From contig JAHLVW010000099.1 of NCBI GenBank assembly GCA_019058275.1, positions 16,321 through 80,320 on the forward strand: DNA of 64,000 bases, in the 5' to 3' direction. The position numbers and the translations under genes are program-made. This document shows positions 1 to 8,446 of the stretch, piece after piece. Each line of letters starts with the position of its first letter. Position 1 is the stretch's first letter. This DNA is from Candidatus Heimdallarchaeota archaeon (lineage in GTDB: Archaea > Asgardarchaeota > Heimdallarchaeia > JABLTI01). The notes beneath the pieces are model-generated. The model did not search any database. It was not told the origin of the DNA and was given only the letters and a program-made list of their open reading frames with translations.

Positions 1-9
1 CATAAAAAA

Positions 10-204
10 ATGAAAAGTAGTACTCTTACAGAGGAAAAGGTACAACAATTAAGGAATTTTACTTTTGAAAAATTTAATGAAGCTGTGACAAATAAAGAAA
101 AATGGATAAAATTAGTTGAAAAAGAACCAATTAAAAGAAAAACTAATATTTGCTATCAAAACTCTTGGCAAAAAACGAGTAGAAGGAATAAATTGTCTTT
201 TTAA
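10..204 (+). CDS. Hypothetical small protein, doubtful
   Basis: A 64-codon, Lys/Glu-rich open frame with an ATG start at the very edge of the window. The product is hydrophilic, with a helical-looking first half and a basic tail, and I recognise no domain. Its start region is cut off from upstream context, so neither a ribosome-binding site nor a continuing operon can be judged. In such AT-rich DNA a frame of this length can arise by chance. It may be spurious or the remnant of a longer gene. Confidence 0.2.
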   Translation: MKSSTLTEEKVQQLRNFTFEKFNEAVTNKEKWIKLVEKEPIKRKTNICYQNSWQKTSRRNKLSF

Positions 205-389
205 GATAACAACATAATTTTTTAAGTCTCAACTTAGATTGTTACTTAGTAATATAAATTGTATCTCTAGCTTAGAGGAAATACCTAACCTATAATTGAG
301 TGGTAAAATTTAGAGATATCAGAGCGAATAAATAATCGAAAGATTATTAGAGACCAGAACTTAGATTAATAGGTTTATATCTTTGCTAT

Positions 390-902
390 GTGAAAAAGGG
401 ACGGTGCATTGAAACGACAGAAGTAAATTCGAATAAACATAACAAATACAACATTAAAGGAGTTTCAAAAAGCATAGATCAAGTTTCAGCTGGCGGAGTT
501 GTCTATAAAGAGTGTGAAGATAAAAAAGTGAGAGTAGCTTTAATACGAGATCAAAATACCCATAAATGGATTTTACCTAAGGGTAGAATTGAAAAAGGAG
601 AATCGCTTGAAGAGACTTCTCTTAGGGAAATTAAAGAAGAAACTGGACTTCAAAGCCTTAAATTTATAAAGAAAATAGACAAAACTAACTATTGGTTTAG
701 AACTAAACAGAAAGCCAAACTAACTAAGGAAGTTCATTTCTTTCTCTATAAAGACGAAGATAGCTACGAAGACATCTGCGTTGAGAAAACCAATTTTGAT
801 AAGGGGCAGTGGTTTACGAAAGATGAAGCAATTAAGAAAATTGGATTTCCAGCACAAAGGAAAATCCTCAATAAAGCTTTCAAAATAATCGAAGATGAGT
901 AA
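390..902 (+). CDS. Nudix hydrolase
   Basis: Hydrolyses nucleoside-diphosphate-linked (NDP-X) substrates; the exact substrate cannot be read from the sequence. A complete Nudix box (G-x5-E-x7-REUxEExGU) lies at residues 65-87, ending REIKEETGL. It is preceded by the usual AGGVVY strand at about 34-39 and the WILPKG strand at 60-65. Length (170 aa) is normal for a stand-alone domain. The frame opens with GTG, and the first 28 residues are polar and not part of the fold, so a later start is possible. It is a monocistronic-looking gene upstream of aIF1. Confidence 0.9.
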   Translation: MKKGRCIETTEVNSNKHNKYNIKGVSKSIDQVSAGGVVYKECEDKKVRVALIRDQNTHKWILPKGRIEKGESLEETSLREIKEETGLQSLKFIKKIDKTNYWFRTKQKAKLTKEVHFFLYKDEDSYEDICVEKTNFDKGQWFTKDEAIKKIGFPAQRKILNKAFKIIEDE

Positions 903-1106
903 GGAGATTGCTCATTTTTCTCTTATTTTTTCAGTAAAAGGAAGAATTTTCTTAATGACTTTTTATCGGAAAATTACACCAAAAAGTACATTTTTTTAGT
1001 GAAAATCACCATTAATTAGAAAAACTATTTATTTAATAAACTCAAAATATGAAATAACTTTAAGATAAAAATATGTTGTGAGGTAAAAAATTAGAGGATA
1101 GATATT

Positions 1107-1415
1107 ATGCCAGGCACATGTCCAAAATGTGGTCTTCCTGAAGAGCTATGTATGTGTCAAGCAATAGCTAAGGAAGAACAAAGAATTAAAGTGCGTATAG
1201 AAACGCGAAAATGGGGAAGAGAAGTTACGTTGATTATGGGTATAAACCCTAAAGAGGTTGACCTTGTTTCTTTAACTACTAAATTAAAGAATAAGTGCGC
1301 TTGCGGTGGAACATCCAAAGATGGGGTCATTGAATTACAGGGAGATCATAGACAGAGAATCAAGGATCTATTACTAGCAGAAGGTTATGATAGTTCAAAC
1401 ATTAACATCCAGTAA
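1107..1415 (+). CDS. Translation initiation factor aIF1 (SUI1/eIF1 family)
   Basis: Helps the small ribosomal subunit discriminate the start codon. The SUI1 fold covers about residues 25-100, with the conserved basic patch and the CACGGTSKDGVIELQGDH core at 64-81 (Cys-x-Cys-Gly-Gly, then the glycine/aspartate loop). The N-terminus carries a short Cys motif (CPKCGLPEELCMC) seen in many archaeal homologues, probably zinc-binding. The ATG follows a purine-rich GAGGATA sequence. Length (102 aa) is typical. It converges on the NEMF gene, with a hairpin between them. Confidence 0.93.
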   Translation: MPGTCPKCGLPEELCMCQAIAKEEQRIKVRIETRKWGREVTLIMGINPKEVDLVSLTTKLKNKCACGGTSKDGVIELQGDHRQRIKDLLLAEGYDSSNINIQ

Positions 1416-1438
1416 AATGTAACAACGTAAACAAAAAG

Positions 1439-1456
1439 GGTTATTTTGAAATAACC
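1439..1456. terminator. Hairpin between convergent aIF1 and NEMF genes
   Basis: Perfect inverted repeat of 8 bp (GGTTATTT / AAATAACC) with a 2-nt loop, in the 120-bp gap between two converging genes. Its position suits a bidirectional transcription end point. It lacks a strong T run on the plus side, so termination is inferred from position and symmetry. Confidence 0.45.
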
Positions 1457-1535
1457 AAACTACATACTTCTTTAAATCGGAAGCTAGTACTAGAGACTCA
1501 CTTCTGAATTTATTATTTCTACCTTTAATTGTGGA

Positions 1536-3542
1536 TTAGTCCTTCTTTATGTAACATTCACCAGGTAAAATTGAAATAAGCTCATTTAAGACAGTAGCTT
1601 TTACTTTAGCAGAACTCTTTTCATCTAAATCCTTCAGGAATAAGTTAACAATACTTTTAGCTATCTTGCTTTTGGGAGTGTCTCCAGGAATAACTTTGAT
1701 TACCTTCGACTTGTCGATATTCTCCATTGCTAAAATTGCTTTTGGAGGTCCTCCAATTGCATAAGCCCATTTTTCTTCAATGATTGGATAAACAGAAATT
1801 TCTAAAGGTATATTTTTGAGTAAATTCTTTGAACCTTTTATTATAAAACTTCCTTTTGCCAGAAATTCTCCAGAAGGAGCAGAAAATGAAACTTGATCTG
1901 AGTTTACCCAAAAGGTATCTTCTGTGCTGAGTCGATCCTTCCATGCTTTTGAATAGGTGACTGAGAAAATAGCTGCTTCTTGGATTGTTTTTTCTGGAAT
2001 AGGTTTTCCTTCACTTTTAATGACCACAACTGCTGCTCCATGTATATCTGCATGTAAAAATAAATCATCCTTCTCTAAGTACTTCTTAACGATTTCAGTA
2101 TTTGTACGTTGATCTTTACCAGCTATTACTAATAATCCATCGGATGATTTAAACCAATGAAACTTCTCGTACCAATCCCTTTTCCTTTTTTCGATTAATA
2201 TCTTCTCCTTCTGAGATAATTTTTCTAATCCCAACTCTAATTTTTTAATTCGCTCATTAAGTTCATCTATTTTCTTTTGTGCACCAGGTATTTTCCCTTT
2301 TGATTTTTTAGCTCGCTTAAACATTTCGTTAGCATTATCTGAACCAGATTTTAGAAAATCAAGCTGAACATCAGTACCATCAAGTTCAACAATGACAGTT
2401 TTCTTGTTCTCCTTTATAGCTTTCAGTAATCTAGCTCCCTTTACCCCACGAATCTTTGCTTCATTGAGTTTTTCTTTGATCTCTTGCCACCCAATATTCT
2501 TCCTTCTAGCATCAGTTATTGTTGATAATAATTCATTAATTTCACTCAGGTAAAGATAAATGTGATTACCAATTTTCTTCTCACTCTCAGCAATTCCAAT
2601 CATTTCTTTCATATGATCTTCTTGTTTTTTACGAACTTTCTCAATATGCTTAATTTTCTTAGCTTCAGCAGATAACTCGACGTTTGATTCCTTATCTGAC
2701 TCCATGGCGCTAAAGTGTTCATCTAAGGCTTCTGAAAATGAATTCATTTTTTCGCTTTCATAATCTTGGTAGACTTTTAACGGAAATGGAACTATTTCTA
2801 TTACTTCATTATTTTTAGGATCAACGTATTTTGTAGGAATTAATTTTGAGCTTGAGGTTGATTTTCGCAAATCTTTAATCCCAAGCAGTATTTTATCGAT
2901 AATACTTGGAGTAATCTTTTCAGATTTTAGTGTATAATTAATCTCTGCTCGTAAACAAATTTCTTGAGCAAAAATCTTTCCAATGTTTAGTGTTCTTGAA
3001 ACTAAAGTCACTATATCAGCTTCAGATTTTTCCTCTAGTTTCTCTTTTACCCAATCTAAATCTGCTTCAAGGAAATTCTGTCCACTACTTGGAGGAAATT
3101 GGAATTCTATTCCAGGATGGATATCTCTATCACGCATTTTCTTGTAGTGTTTGGCTACTAGAATCTTGTTTTCAGGGCTCAGTAAAATAAGATTACCTTT
3201 GCCAAAAAGCTCTATAATTAAAGTGTACACTTTTTCATATGCTTCAAATTCTAAAACACAAACTCTGTCGAAATCATATTGATAGATTGATTTTAACCAT
3301 TTTCCTTTAATGTGTATTCGAAAAACTTTGCATAAACCAGAAGGACTAGGTGGAAATTTTCGCTTGTATTTAGTTACATGGATTCGTTTTCCAGGTTCAA
3401 TTACTAGTATTTGAGTTCCTTCTGTCTTTGTTCTAAATCTGAAAAAGAACATATCGTTAAGTTCAAAAATGTTTTTAAGTTCGCTTTTACTAAATCGCTG
3501 TGTAAGCTCACGAATCATAGCATTAATGTCGAAATTGGTCAT
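1536..3542 (-). CDS. NEMF/Rqc2/Tae2 family ribosome quality-control factor
   Basis: Archaeal NFACT protein that binds the stalled 60S/50S-peptidyl-tRNA complex in ribosome-associated quality control. The order is NFACT-N domain (first ~220 residues), helix-hairpin-helix region, long charged coiled coil (about 280-480), then NFACT-R (DUF814) beginning at WYEKFHWFKSSDG and continuing through the conserved HADIHGAAVVVIK strand. A C-terminal extension of about 100 residues (TPKSKIAKSIVN onward) resembles NFACT-C. About 668 aa is normal for archaea. The frame can open further upstream at TTG 3575, but the ATG at 3542 starts right at the MTNFDINAMIREL helix and avoids overlap with the divergent gene, leaving a very short spacer. 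Confidence 0.92.
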   Translation of the reverse strand: MTNFDINAMIRELTQRFSKSELKNIFELNDMFFFRFRTKTEGTQILVIEPGKRIHVTKYKRKFPPSPSGLCKVFRIHIKGKWLKSIYQYDFDRVCVLEFEAYEKVYTLIIELFGKGNLILLSPENKILVAKHYKKMRDRDIHPGIEFQFPPSSGQNFLEADLDWVKEKLEEKSEADIVTLVSRTLNIGKIFAQEICLRAEINYTLKSEKITPSIIDKILLGIKDLRKSTSSSKLIPTKYVDPKNNEVIEIVPFPLKVYQDYESEKMNSFSEALDEHFSAMESDKESNVELSAEAKKIKHIEKVRKKQEDHMKEMIGIAESEKKIGNHIYLYLSEINELLSTITDARRKNIGWQEIKEKLNEAKIRGVKGARLLKAIKENKKTVIVELDGTDVQLDFLKSGSDNANEMFKRAKKSKGKIPGAQKKIDELNERIKKLELGLEKLSQKEKILIEKRKRDWYEKFHWFKSSDGLLVIAGKDQRTNTEIVKKYLEKDDLFLHADIHGAAVVVIKSEGKPIPEKTIQEAAIFSVTYSKAWKDRLSTEDTFWVNSDQVSFSAPSGEFLAKGSFIIKGSKNLLKNIPLEISVYPIIEEKWAYAIGGPPKAILAMENIDKSKVIKVIPGDTPKSKIAKSIVNLFLKDLDEKSSAKVKATVLNELISILPGECYIKKD

Positions 3543-3553
3543 TGACGATTTCA

Positions 3554-4276
3554 ATGGAGTCACCAATAATGTCAAATAAGAAACCTAAACAAAAAGATTC
3601 CTCAAAGTCTAAAAAGGAAAAGCCAAAAAAAGAAGAAGAATTAAACCTAAGTGAATATGAAGATTCATTTGATGATGAACATGAGGGGGAACCTATTGAA
3701 GAAACTGGTGATGAGATTGACTATGAGGAATATGAACTCCCAGAAGATTTCATTCCAGAAGATAAAGATGAAGCTGATGAAGAAGTTTTAAACTGGTTCC
3801 AAAAGAGAAGAAAAGATTTTCAAACTATGGATAATTATCAAAGATTGTATTGGATTAAAATTTTAGCAGGAACTATTACTGGTCTTGTTCTTGGTTTTGC
3901 TAACGCACAAACTGGATGGTGGCTCTTCTTAATGATAGTACTTTATGCAGGAGTAACTGCAGGAGGTTTCTACCTGTTCAAGTTAGAATGGAATTTTAAA
4001 GAGATAATCTTTAGCGGATTCTTTCCTTATTTAGCACTCTTCGTGTTAACTTGGACTTTAATGCTTACATCTCTATATGCCCCACCAATAAGTGATTGGT
4101 GGGTAATATTAGAAACAATTGTAACTGAGACGATAAATGGTACAGAGACAATATACACATCAACCCGAACAACATCCGCAGCTGACATTCCTTATCTCGC
4201 CTTTGTACTTATAATAGTAAGCACATTAGGATTGTTACAATTCCTTCTAAGAAAGCAAAATCGAAGAGAAAAGTAA
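3554..4276 (+). CDS. Membrane protein, possibly EMC6-like
   Basis: The first ~80 residues are extremely acidic with Lys-rich stretches. They are followed by about four TM helices (ILAGTITGLVLGF, WWLFLMIVLYAGVTAGGFYLF, a third, and a C-terminal one) and a basic tail. The AGxxxGLxLG...GWW pattern in the first helix pair recalls the EMC6 membrane-insertase subunit family, which has archaeal members; that assignment is by eye only. The gene is divergent from NEMF with only about 11 bp between start codons (ATG 3554; alternatives TTG 3542, ATG 3569). This would couple a membrane-biogenesis factor with nascent-chain quality control, by inference. Confidence 0.55.
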   Translation: MESPIMSNKKPKQKDSSKSKKEKPKKEEELNLSEYEDSFDDEHEGEPIEETGDEIDYEEYELPEDFIPEDKDEADEEVLNWFQKRRKDFQTMDNYQRLYWIKILAGTITGLVLGFANAQTGWWLFLMIVLYAGVTAGGFYLFKLEWNFKEIIFSGFFPYLALFVLTWTLMLTSLYAPPISDWWVILETIVTETINGTETIYTSTRTTSAADIPYLAFVLIIVSTLGLLQFLLRKQNRREK

Positions 4277-4280
4277 ATAT

Positions 4281-4322
4281 AGAAGTGTATAGCTTCCCTC
4301 TAATTTTTTTTATTACACTTCT
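4281..4322. terminator. Inverted repeat between convergent genes
   Basis: AGAAGTGTA at 4281-4289 pairs with TACACTTCT at 4314-4322 around a 24-nt loop that contains an eight-T run. The right arm overlaps the stop codon of the leftward gene. Placement between two converging stops suggests a shared terminator; the long loop makes it weak. Confidence 0.35.
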
Positions 4323-5431
4323 TTATGTAAAGGAAGGTAGATATTTAGTAGGTTTCTTTTACCTCCTTCAGGAAGCTCGACATATCCTTTATAGAAGCGT
4401 ATAAGTGAATTGATTATAAATGGTCCAAGATCTTGGAAAGATTGAGCTGATGTTTCAGTTTTAAGATTAGTTGGGTGTTCAATTTCTCTTTGATCATAAA
4501 TATACTTTAATTGAAAAGCTCGGACATTCATTTTCAAGTAATCTTTATCCTCTTTTTTAATTTCATCAAATTCTACATTTATTCTGATTTTTGGACTTGG
4601 ATCATTTAATATGGATATTAAAAGTAATTCTGAAATCATATGATTAAGGTCATTGTCAGCATAAACTTGACGCGGTTGTGTAAAATCACCAGTTATTTCA
4701 AAATTCTTATCTCTATAGTCACTTTTTAATCGATTAATAACAGTTGAAAAAGTTCTCGAGGCATCAATTTGAGATAAGTTCTCTTCAGATTTATTACCAA
4801 TAGCTTGTAATTTCTTAATGTTTCTTGTTAATCGAGCATTTTTTCTAATAGTCTGCTGGAACAATTGTAACACTTTCTTTTGCTCAGCAGTTGGATTCAA
4901 GCTTTCAATTTGAACCATTGTTAACAAAAGTGATTGATTTAAATCATCAACATTATTAACAAGCAAATCATTAAGGAAAAGGATTTCTTTATTTGCATTC
5001 TCTATATCCTTTAAAAATTTCTGATTTTCTAACTTTAGATTCTGTTTAACTATGACTTCATCTAAGGTTAATAACAACTTATCCGCACTAATTGGTTTTT
5101 CTAAATAACCAGACACATCAAACTGCATAGCTTTGATGGCTGAATCGAGTGTTCCATAACCAGTTATAATAACAAAATCAGAATCTGGGCTTATAGTTCT
5201 TAACTGAGAAATTAAGTCCATACCTTTGATATCAGGAAGCTGCAAGTCAATCATTGCAATGTTGAAAAAAGTTTTTGAAAGTAATTTAATACCTTCTTCA
5301 CCTGTTCCTACACTTTGAACATTTTTGTAGCCATATCTATTCATTATTTCAACGAAAAGATCTCGGATATCATTGTCATCATCTATAATTAAGATACTAA
5401 TTGTTTCTTTGATTGATTCAGTGACCGTCAT
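4313..5431 (-). CDS. Response-regulator receiver fused to a degenerate histidine-kinase-like module
   Basis: Residues 10-125 are a complete receiver domain: acidic pair D17/D18, phospho-acceptor D62 (MIDLQLPD), T90 (IITGYG) and K112 (EKP). A coiled coil (about 130-155) leads into a segment resembling the archaeal dimerisation helix (FLNDLL...), but the position normally occupied by the phospho-accepting His-Asp pair reads NN. The last ~130 residues look like an ATPase fold without convincing N- or G-boxes. No DNA-binding domain is present. It may be a phosphorylation-controlled scaffold or a pseudokinase. The gene is monocistronic, with a long upstream gap (5432-5958). Confidence 0.75.
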   Translation of the reverse strand: MTVTESIKETISILIIDDDNDIRDLFVEIMNRYGYKNVQSVGTGEEGIKLLSKTFFNIAMIDLQLPDIKGMDLISQLRTISPDSDFVIITGYGTLDSAIKAMQFDVSGYLEKPISADKLLLTLDEVIVKQNLKLENQKFLKDIENANKEILFLNDLLVNNVDDLNQSLLLTMVQIESLNPTAEQKKVLQLFQQTIRKNARLTRNIKKLQAIGNKSEENLSQIDASRTFSTVINRLKSDYRDKNFEITGDFTQPRQVYADNDLNHMISELLLISILNDPSPKIRINVEFDEIKKEDKDYLKMNVRAFQLKYIYDQREIEHPTNLKTETSAQSFQDLGPFIINSLIRFYKGYVELPEGGKRNLLNIYLPLHKEV

Positions 5432-5757
5432 CTTGACACTTCCTGTCTAAGAAAGAGCAAAACTGATAACTTTGTACTCACAAATTAAACCTATTTCCAT
5501 TTTGCTCGAACTTTTTGCTGCTTTTTCAATTCAGCAATTGATTATTTCGCATACCGTCTTTTAAAACTTATTAAATTAGCAAAAAAACTATAATTAGATT
5601 AAGAATTTTCAATAAGAAGAAAAAAGAAAGGTTAGCATATAGCTAATCCAATCTTTTAGTTGTTTGATAATTAAAAAGGTTTGGGAGTTTTGTACAGAAC
5701 GATTATTTATTTTTATACAAATGTTTCCAGAGGAATTTCGTAAAGATTTCCAACAAT

Positions 5758-5815
5758 GTTTAAATTACTCAAACATATTTAGATATGTTTAAATTAGTCA
5801 AACATATTTAGATGT
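5758..5815. repeat. Two tandem 29-bp repeats with nested palindromes
   Basis: Two adjacent 29-bp units (5758-5786 and 5787-5815) differ at two positions. Across the junction lies a perfect inverted repeat, AAACATAT and ATATGTTT around TTAG (5771-5790); each unit also has GTTT...AAAC half-sites. They sit 143-200 bp upstream of the PH-like gene pair in a 527-bp gap, and look like a double operator. The rest of the gap has only an inverted repeat GAACCTA/TAGGTTC at 5841-5863 and AT-rich promoter-like sequence. Confidence 0.6.
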
Positions 5816-5958
5816 GTAGGAAGAAAAAAATCATAATTCTGAACCTAATCAGTAACTAGGTTCAATGATTTTCTTTCTTTTGTTTCATAAAGAAAGTGCC
5901 TTCCAAGAATTAATATCTAATTTACTAGAACTATAACAAAAACTGGAGTGAGAAAAGA

Positions 5959-6573
5959 ATGGCAAAAGGAGATAACACCTTCAAACCCCATCCAAGACTC
6001 ATTCATAAAAAGAATTTTTTGGCTTTTCTTTACACAGTTGTAGGTGGAGGAGTTACATTTTTTATTGTGTTTTTCGATGATAATGCTGAATTCATAGTTG
6101 ATTTTTGGTATATCCTGGTCGCGATAACTGGTGGAGTCTTTCTAGTTTGGGTAATCTTTAACATACTACTTTTTAGAACTATTGTTTATGTGCTTGAAGA
6201 CAATGAAATTATATCCAAACGAGGTATCTTACATAAAAGAACAAGGATTGTTCCTTTTCATGCAGTTACAAACATGTCAATAGCAAGAGATCCAATTGAT
6301 AGAATATTTGGCATAGGTACAGTTAAATTACATACAGCAGGATTTAGTGGTGAGAAAACACCAGAAGGTAAAATTGAAGGGATAACAAATTATACTTATG
6401 TTTATGATATGCTTATGCGAAAAACAAAAGTCTCAGCTAAAATTATTTCAGATGATGAAACTAAGCTAATCTATGAAGAAGATTTTCCAACAAAATTACT
6501 TGAGACAAGAAAAGCCATACTACAAGAATTCATTGAAATTAAACAATTGTTTGAAGAAAGAAGAAAAGTATGA
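5959..6573 (+). CDS. bPH2 (DUF304/YdbS-like) membrane protein, first of a tandem pair
   Basis: A short cytosolic N-terminus, two TM helices (about 20-37 and 47-70), then a PH-like bPH2 domain (about 75-155). The domain contains the family signature: EDNEIISKRGILHKRTRIVPFHAVTN, then DRIFGIGTVKLHTAGFSG. A helical tail of about 40 residues follows. The family's precise role is unknown; the PH-like fold faces the cytosol beside the membrane. The start ATG follows GGAGTGAGAAAAG. It is 31 bp upstream of a paralogue and so probably co-transcribed. Confidence 0.85.
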   Translation: MAKGDNTFKPHPRLIHKKNFLAFLYTVVGGGVTFFIVFFDDNAEFIVDFWYILVAITGGVFLVWVIFNILLFRTIVYVLEDNEIISKRGILHKRTRIVPFHAVTNMSIARDPIDRIFGIGTVKLHTAGFSGEKTPEGKIEGITNYTYVYDMLMRKTKVSAKIISDDETKLIYEEDFPTKLLETRKAILQEFIEIKQLFEERRKV

Positions 6574-6604
6574 TATCAAGAAATAATCTTAAGAGGTAAA
6601 GAAA

Positions 6605-7225
6605 ATGAGCAAGGAAATAACTGAATTTGGTCCAGACATTAAGTACCTACAAAAAAGGCAATTTATTGCTTTTAGTTGGTTTATGTTTTTTATGCTAATT
6701 GTTTTGGGCATTTTCCTAGGCTATATGATCGGAAAAGATAATCCTAGTACAGCTTTAATAGTTTTAGGAGCAGCTGGAGGATGTGTTTTACTCTTCTACA
6801 TTTTGAATGCAACTTTTATTTACTATTATTACAAGTCAATAATTTATCAATTCAAAGAAACAGAAATGATAGTTCGTCGAGGAGTTTTTCAGAAAATTGA
6901 AAAAGCAGTTCCATTTCGAGCAGTGACAAATCTAGCTGTCTACAGAAGTCTTTTTGATAGAATGTTTGGCATTGGAACTATTCGATTACATACAGCAGGA
7001 TATAGTGGAACACCCTTACCTGAGGAGAGCATAGAAGGAATACTGAATTATGTTGAACTCTATGATAATTTGATGGCAAAGATTCGACCTATGAAAGCTA
7101 TGACTCCAACAGTAAGTATGGAAGTTGATGGTACAATTGACATGGAAGATCAACTAAAAGTCAATTTAGAAATTTTGAAAACATTAAAAGAAATTAAGTC
7201 ACTATTAAAGGAAGGAAGAGAATAA
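6605..7225 (+). CDS. bPH2 (DUF304/YdbS-like) membrane protein, second of a tandem pair
   Basis: A paralogue of the preceding gene with the same order: two TM helices near residues 19-67, the bPH2 domain (KETEMIVRRGVFQKIEKAVPFRAVTN, then DRMFGIGTIRLHTAGYSG) and a helical tail ending in a Lys/Glu-rich segment. It is close enough in sequence to suggest local duplication followed by divergence. The two products may form a hetero-oligomer, by inference from co-location. The gene starts 31 bp after its neighbour's stop. Confidence 0.85.
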   Translation: MSKEITEFGPDIKYLQKRQFIAFSWFMFFMLIVLGIFLGYMIGKDNPSTALIVLGAAGGCVLLFYILNATFIYYYYKSIIYQFKETEMIVRRGVFQKIEKAVPFRAVTNLAVYRSLFDRMFGIGTIRLHTAGYSGTPLPEESIEGILNYVELYDNLMAKIRPMKAMTPTVSMEVDGTIDMEDQLKVNLEILKTLKEIKSLLKEGRE

Positions 7226-7268
7226 GCAATTATTCTCTAACCATCTAATTTTTTTCTTGCAAATCATT

Positions 7269-8162
7269 CTACTTTAGCGTTTCATAAAAATCTTCTATCA
7301 AATATTGAAGCCAATTATCAGTAGGTCTACATGAAAACTTCCAGCCTGGAGATCCTTGAGCAAAGTATTTTGGTAGTTGAGGGTGTTCTTGAATTTGATT
7401 GATTGATAAATCTTCAGAAAAAGATTTCTTAAGAAAAACCTCCAAGTCTTCATAGTATTTTCTTGTCTTTATAATATAGTCTTTAGAAACAACTTTACCA
7501 TGTCCTGGTATAACATGTTCAATATCAAGTTCTTCCAATTGCTTGTAAATAGAAATGGGGTTATTAAACTCATGCTGTAATGGTGGGTAACATTCAAGGA
7601 GATTGTCACCCACACAAATGGTTTTTTCAGATGAACTATAGATAATTGATGATCCTTTTGTATGCCCTCCGACTACTTTAAACAAGAGAGAATTCTCTTC
7701 TGGACCAATTCTTAATTCATCTTTAACTGAGATAGTTGGTAGAAATAATTTAGCATTGATTACTAAATCTCTCATTTCCTTATGCTTTGGATACCTATTG
7801 TTGGCAAATTCGACAAGATTTTCTTTTGCTAAGTAACCTTCAGTTAAATTATACTTCATATTCTCTATGCAATGCTCGGAAGCAACAGTTTTAACATCTT
7901 CAAAAACTTCCATAGCAAACATATGATCCCAATCTAGATGGGTTAGCAAAAGATGTGATATTTTTCTGTTATATTTCTTCTCCATTTCTTTTCTGAAGTT
8001 TGCTAATACATCAACAAAGATTCCTGTATCAACAATGATTAGTCGCTCTGGCAAAGCTATACAAGTAACTGGAGCGGTTGTTGGTGCAGTATTTATTGCT
8101 AATTCTAGTTCTTTTGGTGCATACATAACTACAATATTATCAGTAACAATCTCAATTCTCAT
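7269..8162 (-). CDS. Metallo-beta-lactamase-fold hydrolase, variant HxDxDH motif
   Basis: MBL-fold enzyme of 297 aa. The main metal motif reads HLDWDH at residues 75-80, so the second histidine of the usual HxHxDH is Asp. Further ligands appear intact: GGHTKGS (His), CVGDN (Asp) and IPGHG (His). The substrate is unknown. The divergence at the first site could alter metal preference (for example one Fe/Mn or a changed Zn1 site). Possible TTCTCTAGAGAA-type palindromes lie at 8227-8258, upstream of its start. Confidence 0.8.
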   Translation of the reverse strand: MRIEIVTDNIVVMYAPKELELAINTAPTTAPVTCIALPERLIIVDTGIFVDVLANFRKEMEKKYNRKISHLLLTHLDWDHMFAMEVFEDVKTVASEHCIENMKYNLTEGYLAKENLVEFANNRYPKHKEMRDLVINAKLFLPTISVKDELRIGPEENSLLFKVVGGHTKGSSIIYSSSEKTICVGDNLLECYPPLQHEFNNPISIYKQLEELDIEHVIPGHGKVVSKDYIIKTRKYYEDLEVFLKKSFSEDLSINQIQEHPQLPKYFAQGSPGWKFSCRPTDNWLQYLIEDFYETLK

Positions 8163-8226
8163 AATTCTATATTTTATTAATTAATATTAAAGTAATATCT
8201 CAAAACGATTCTATTGACTCGAGATT

Positions 8227-8258
8227 TTCTCTAAAGAACGAGCTATTCTCTAGAGAAC
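8227..8258. promoter_or_regulatory. Tandem near-palindromes upstream of the MBL-fold gene
   Basis: TTCTCTAAAGAAC (8227-8239) is followed four bases later by TATTCTCTAGAGAAC, whose centre TTCTCTAGAGAA is a perfect 12-bp palindrome (8246-8257). It is about 65-95 bp upstream of the leftward MBL-fold start and could bind a dimeric regulator. The assignment is by symmetry only. Confidence 0.35.
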
Positions 8259-8360
8259 ATTTATCATATTTCGATTCATATTTTCCATAACTCGATAAAT
8301 ATCAGAAACTGTTCTTTGTAAGCTTTCTATTTCATGTTCTAATTGATCATAATCACCCAT
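8250..8360 (-). CDS. Possible 36-residue coiled-coil peptide
   Basis: ATG-initiated 36-codon frame encoding a helical, heptad-like sequence (MGDYDQLEHEIESL...). There is no obvious ribosome-binding site, and the 3' end overlaps the palindromes described at 8227-8258. It may be a small gene upstream of the MBL-fold hydrolase or a chance frame. Confidence 0.25.
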   Translation of the reverse strand: MGDYDQLEHEIESLQRTVSDIYRVMENMNRNMINVL

Positions 8361-8446
8361 AATAATCGCTTAATGTTATAATCCAATTTAGTTATTTAAA
8401 TGTAAAGTGATAAAGCTTAAACAATATATCTTCAATTAATTATACT

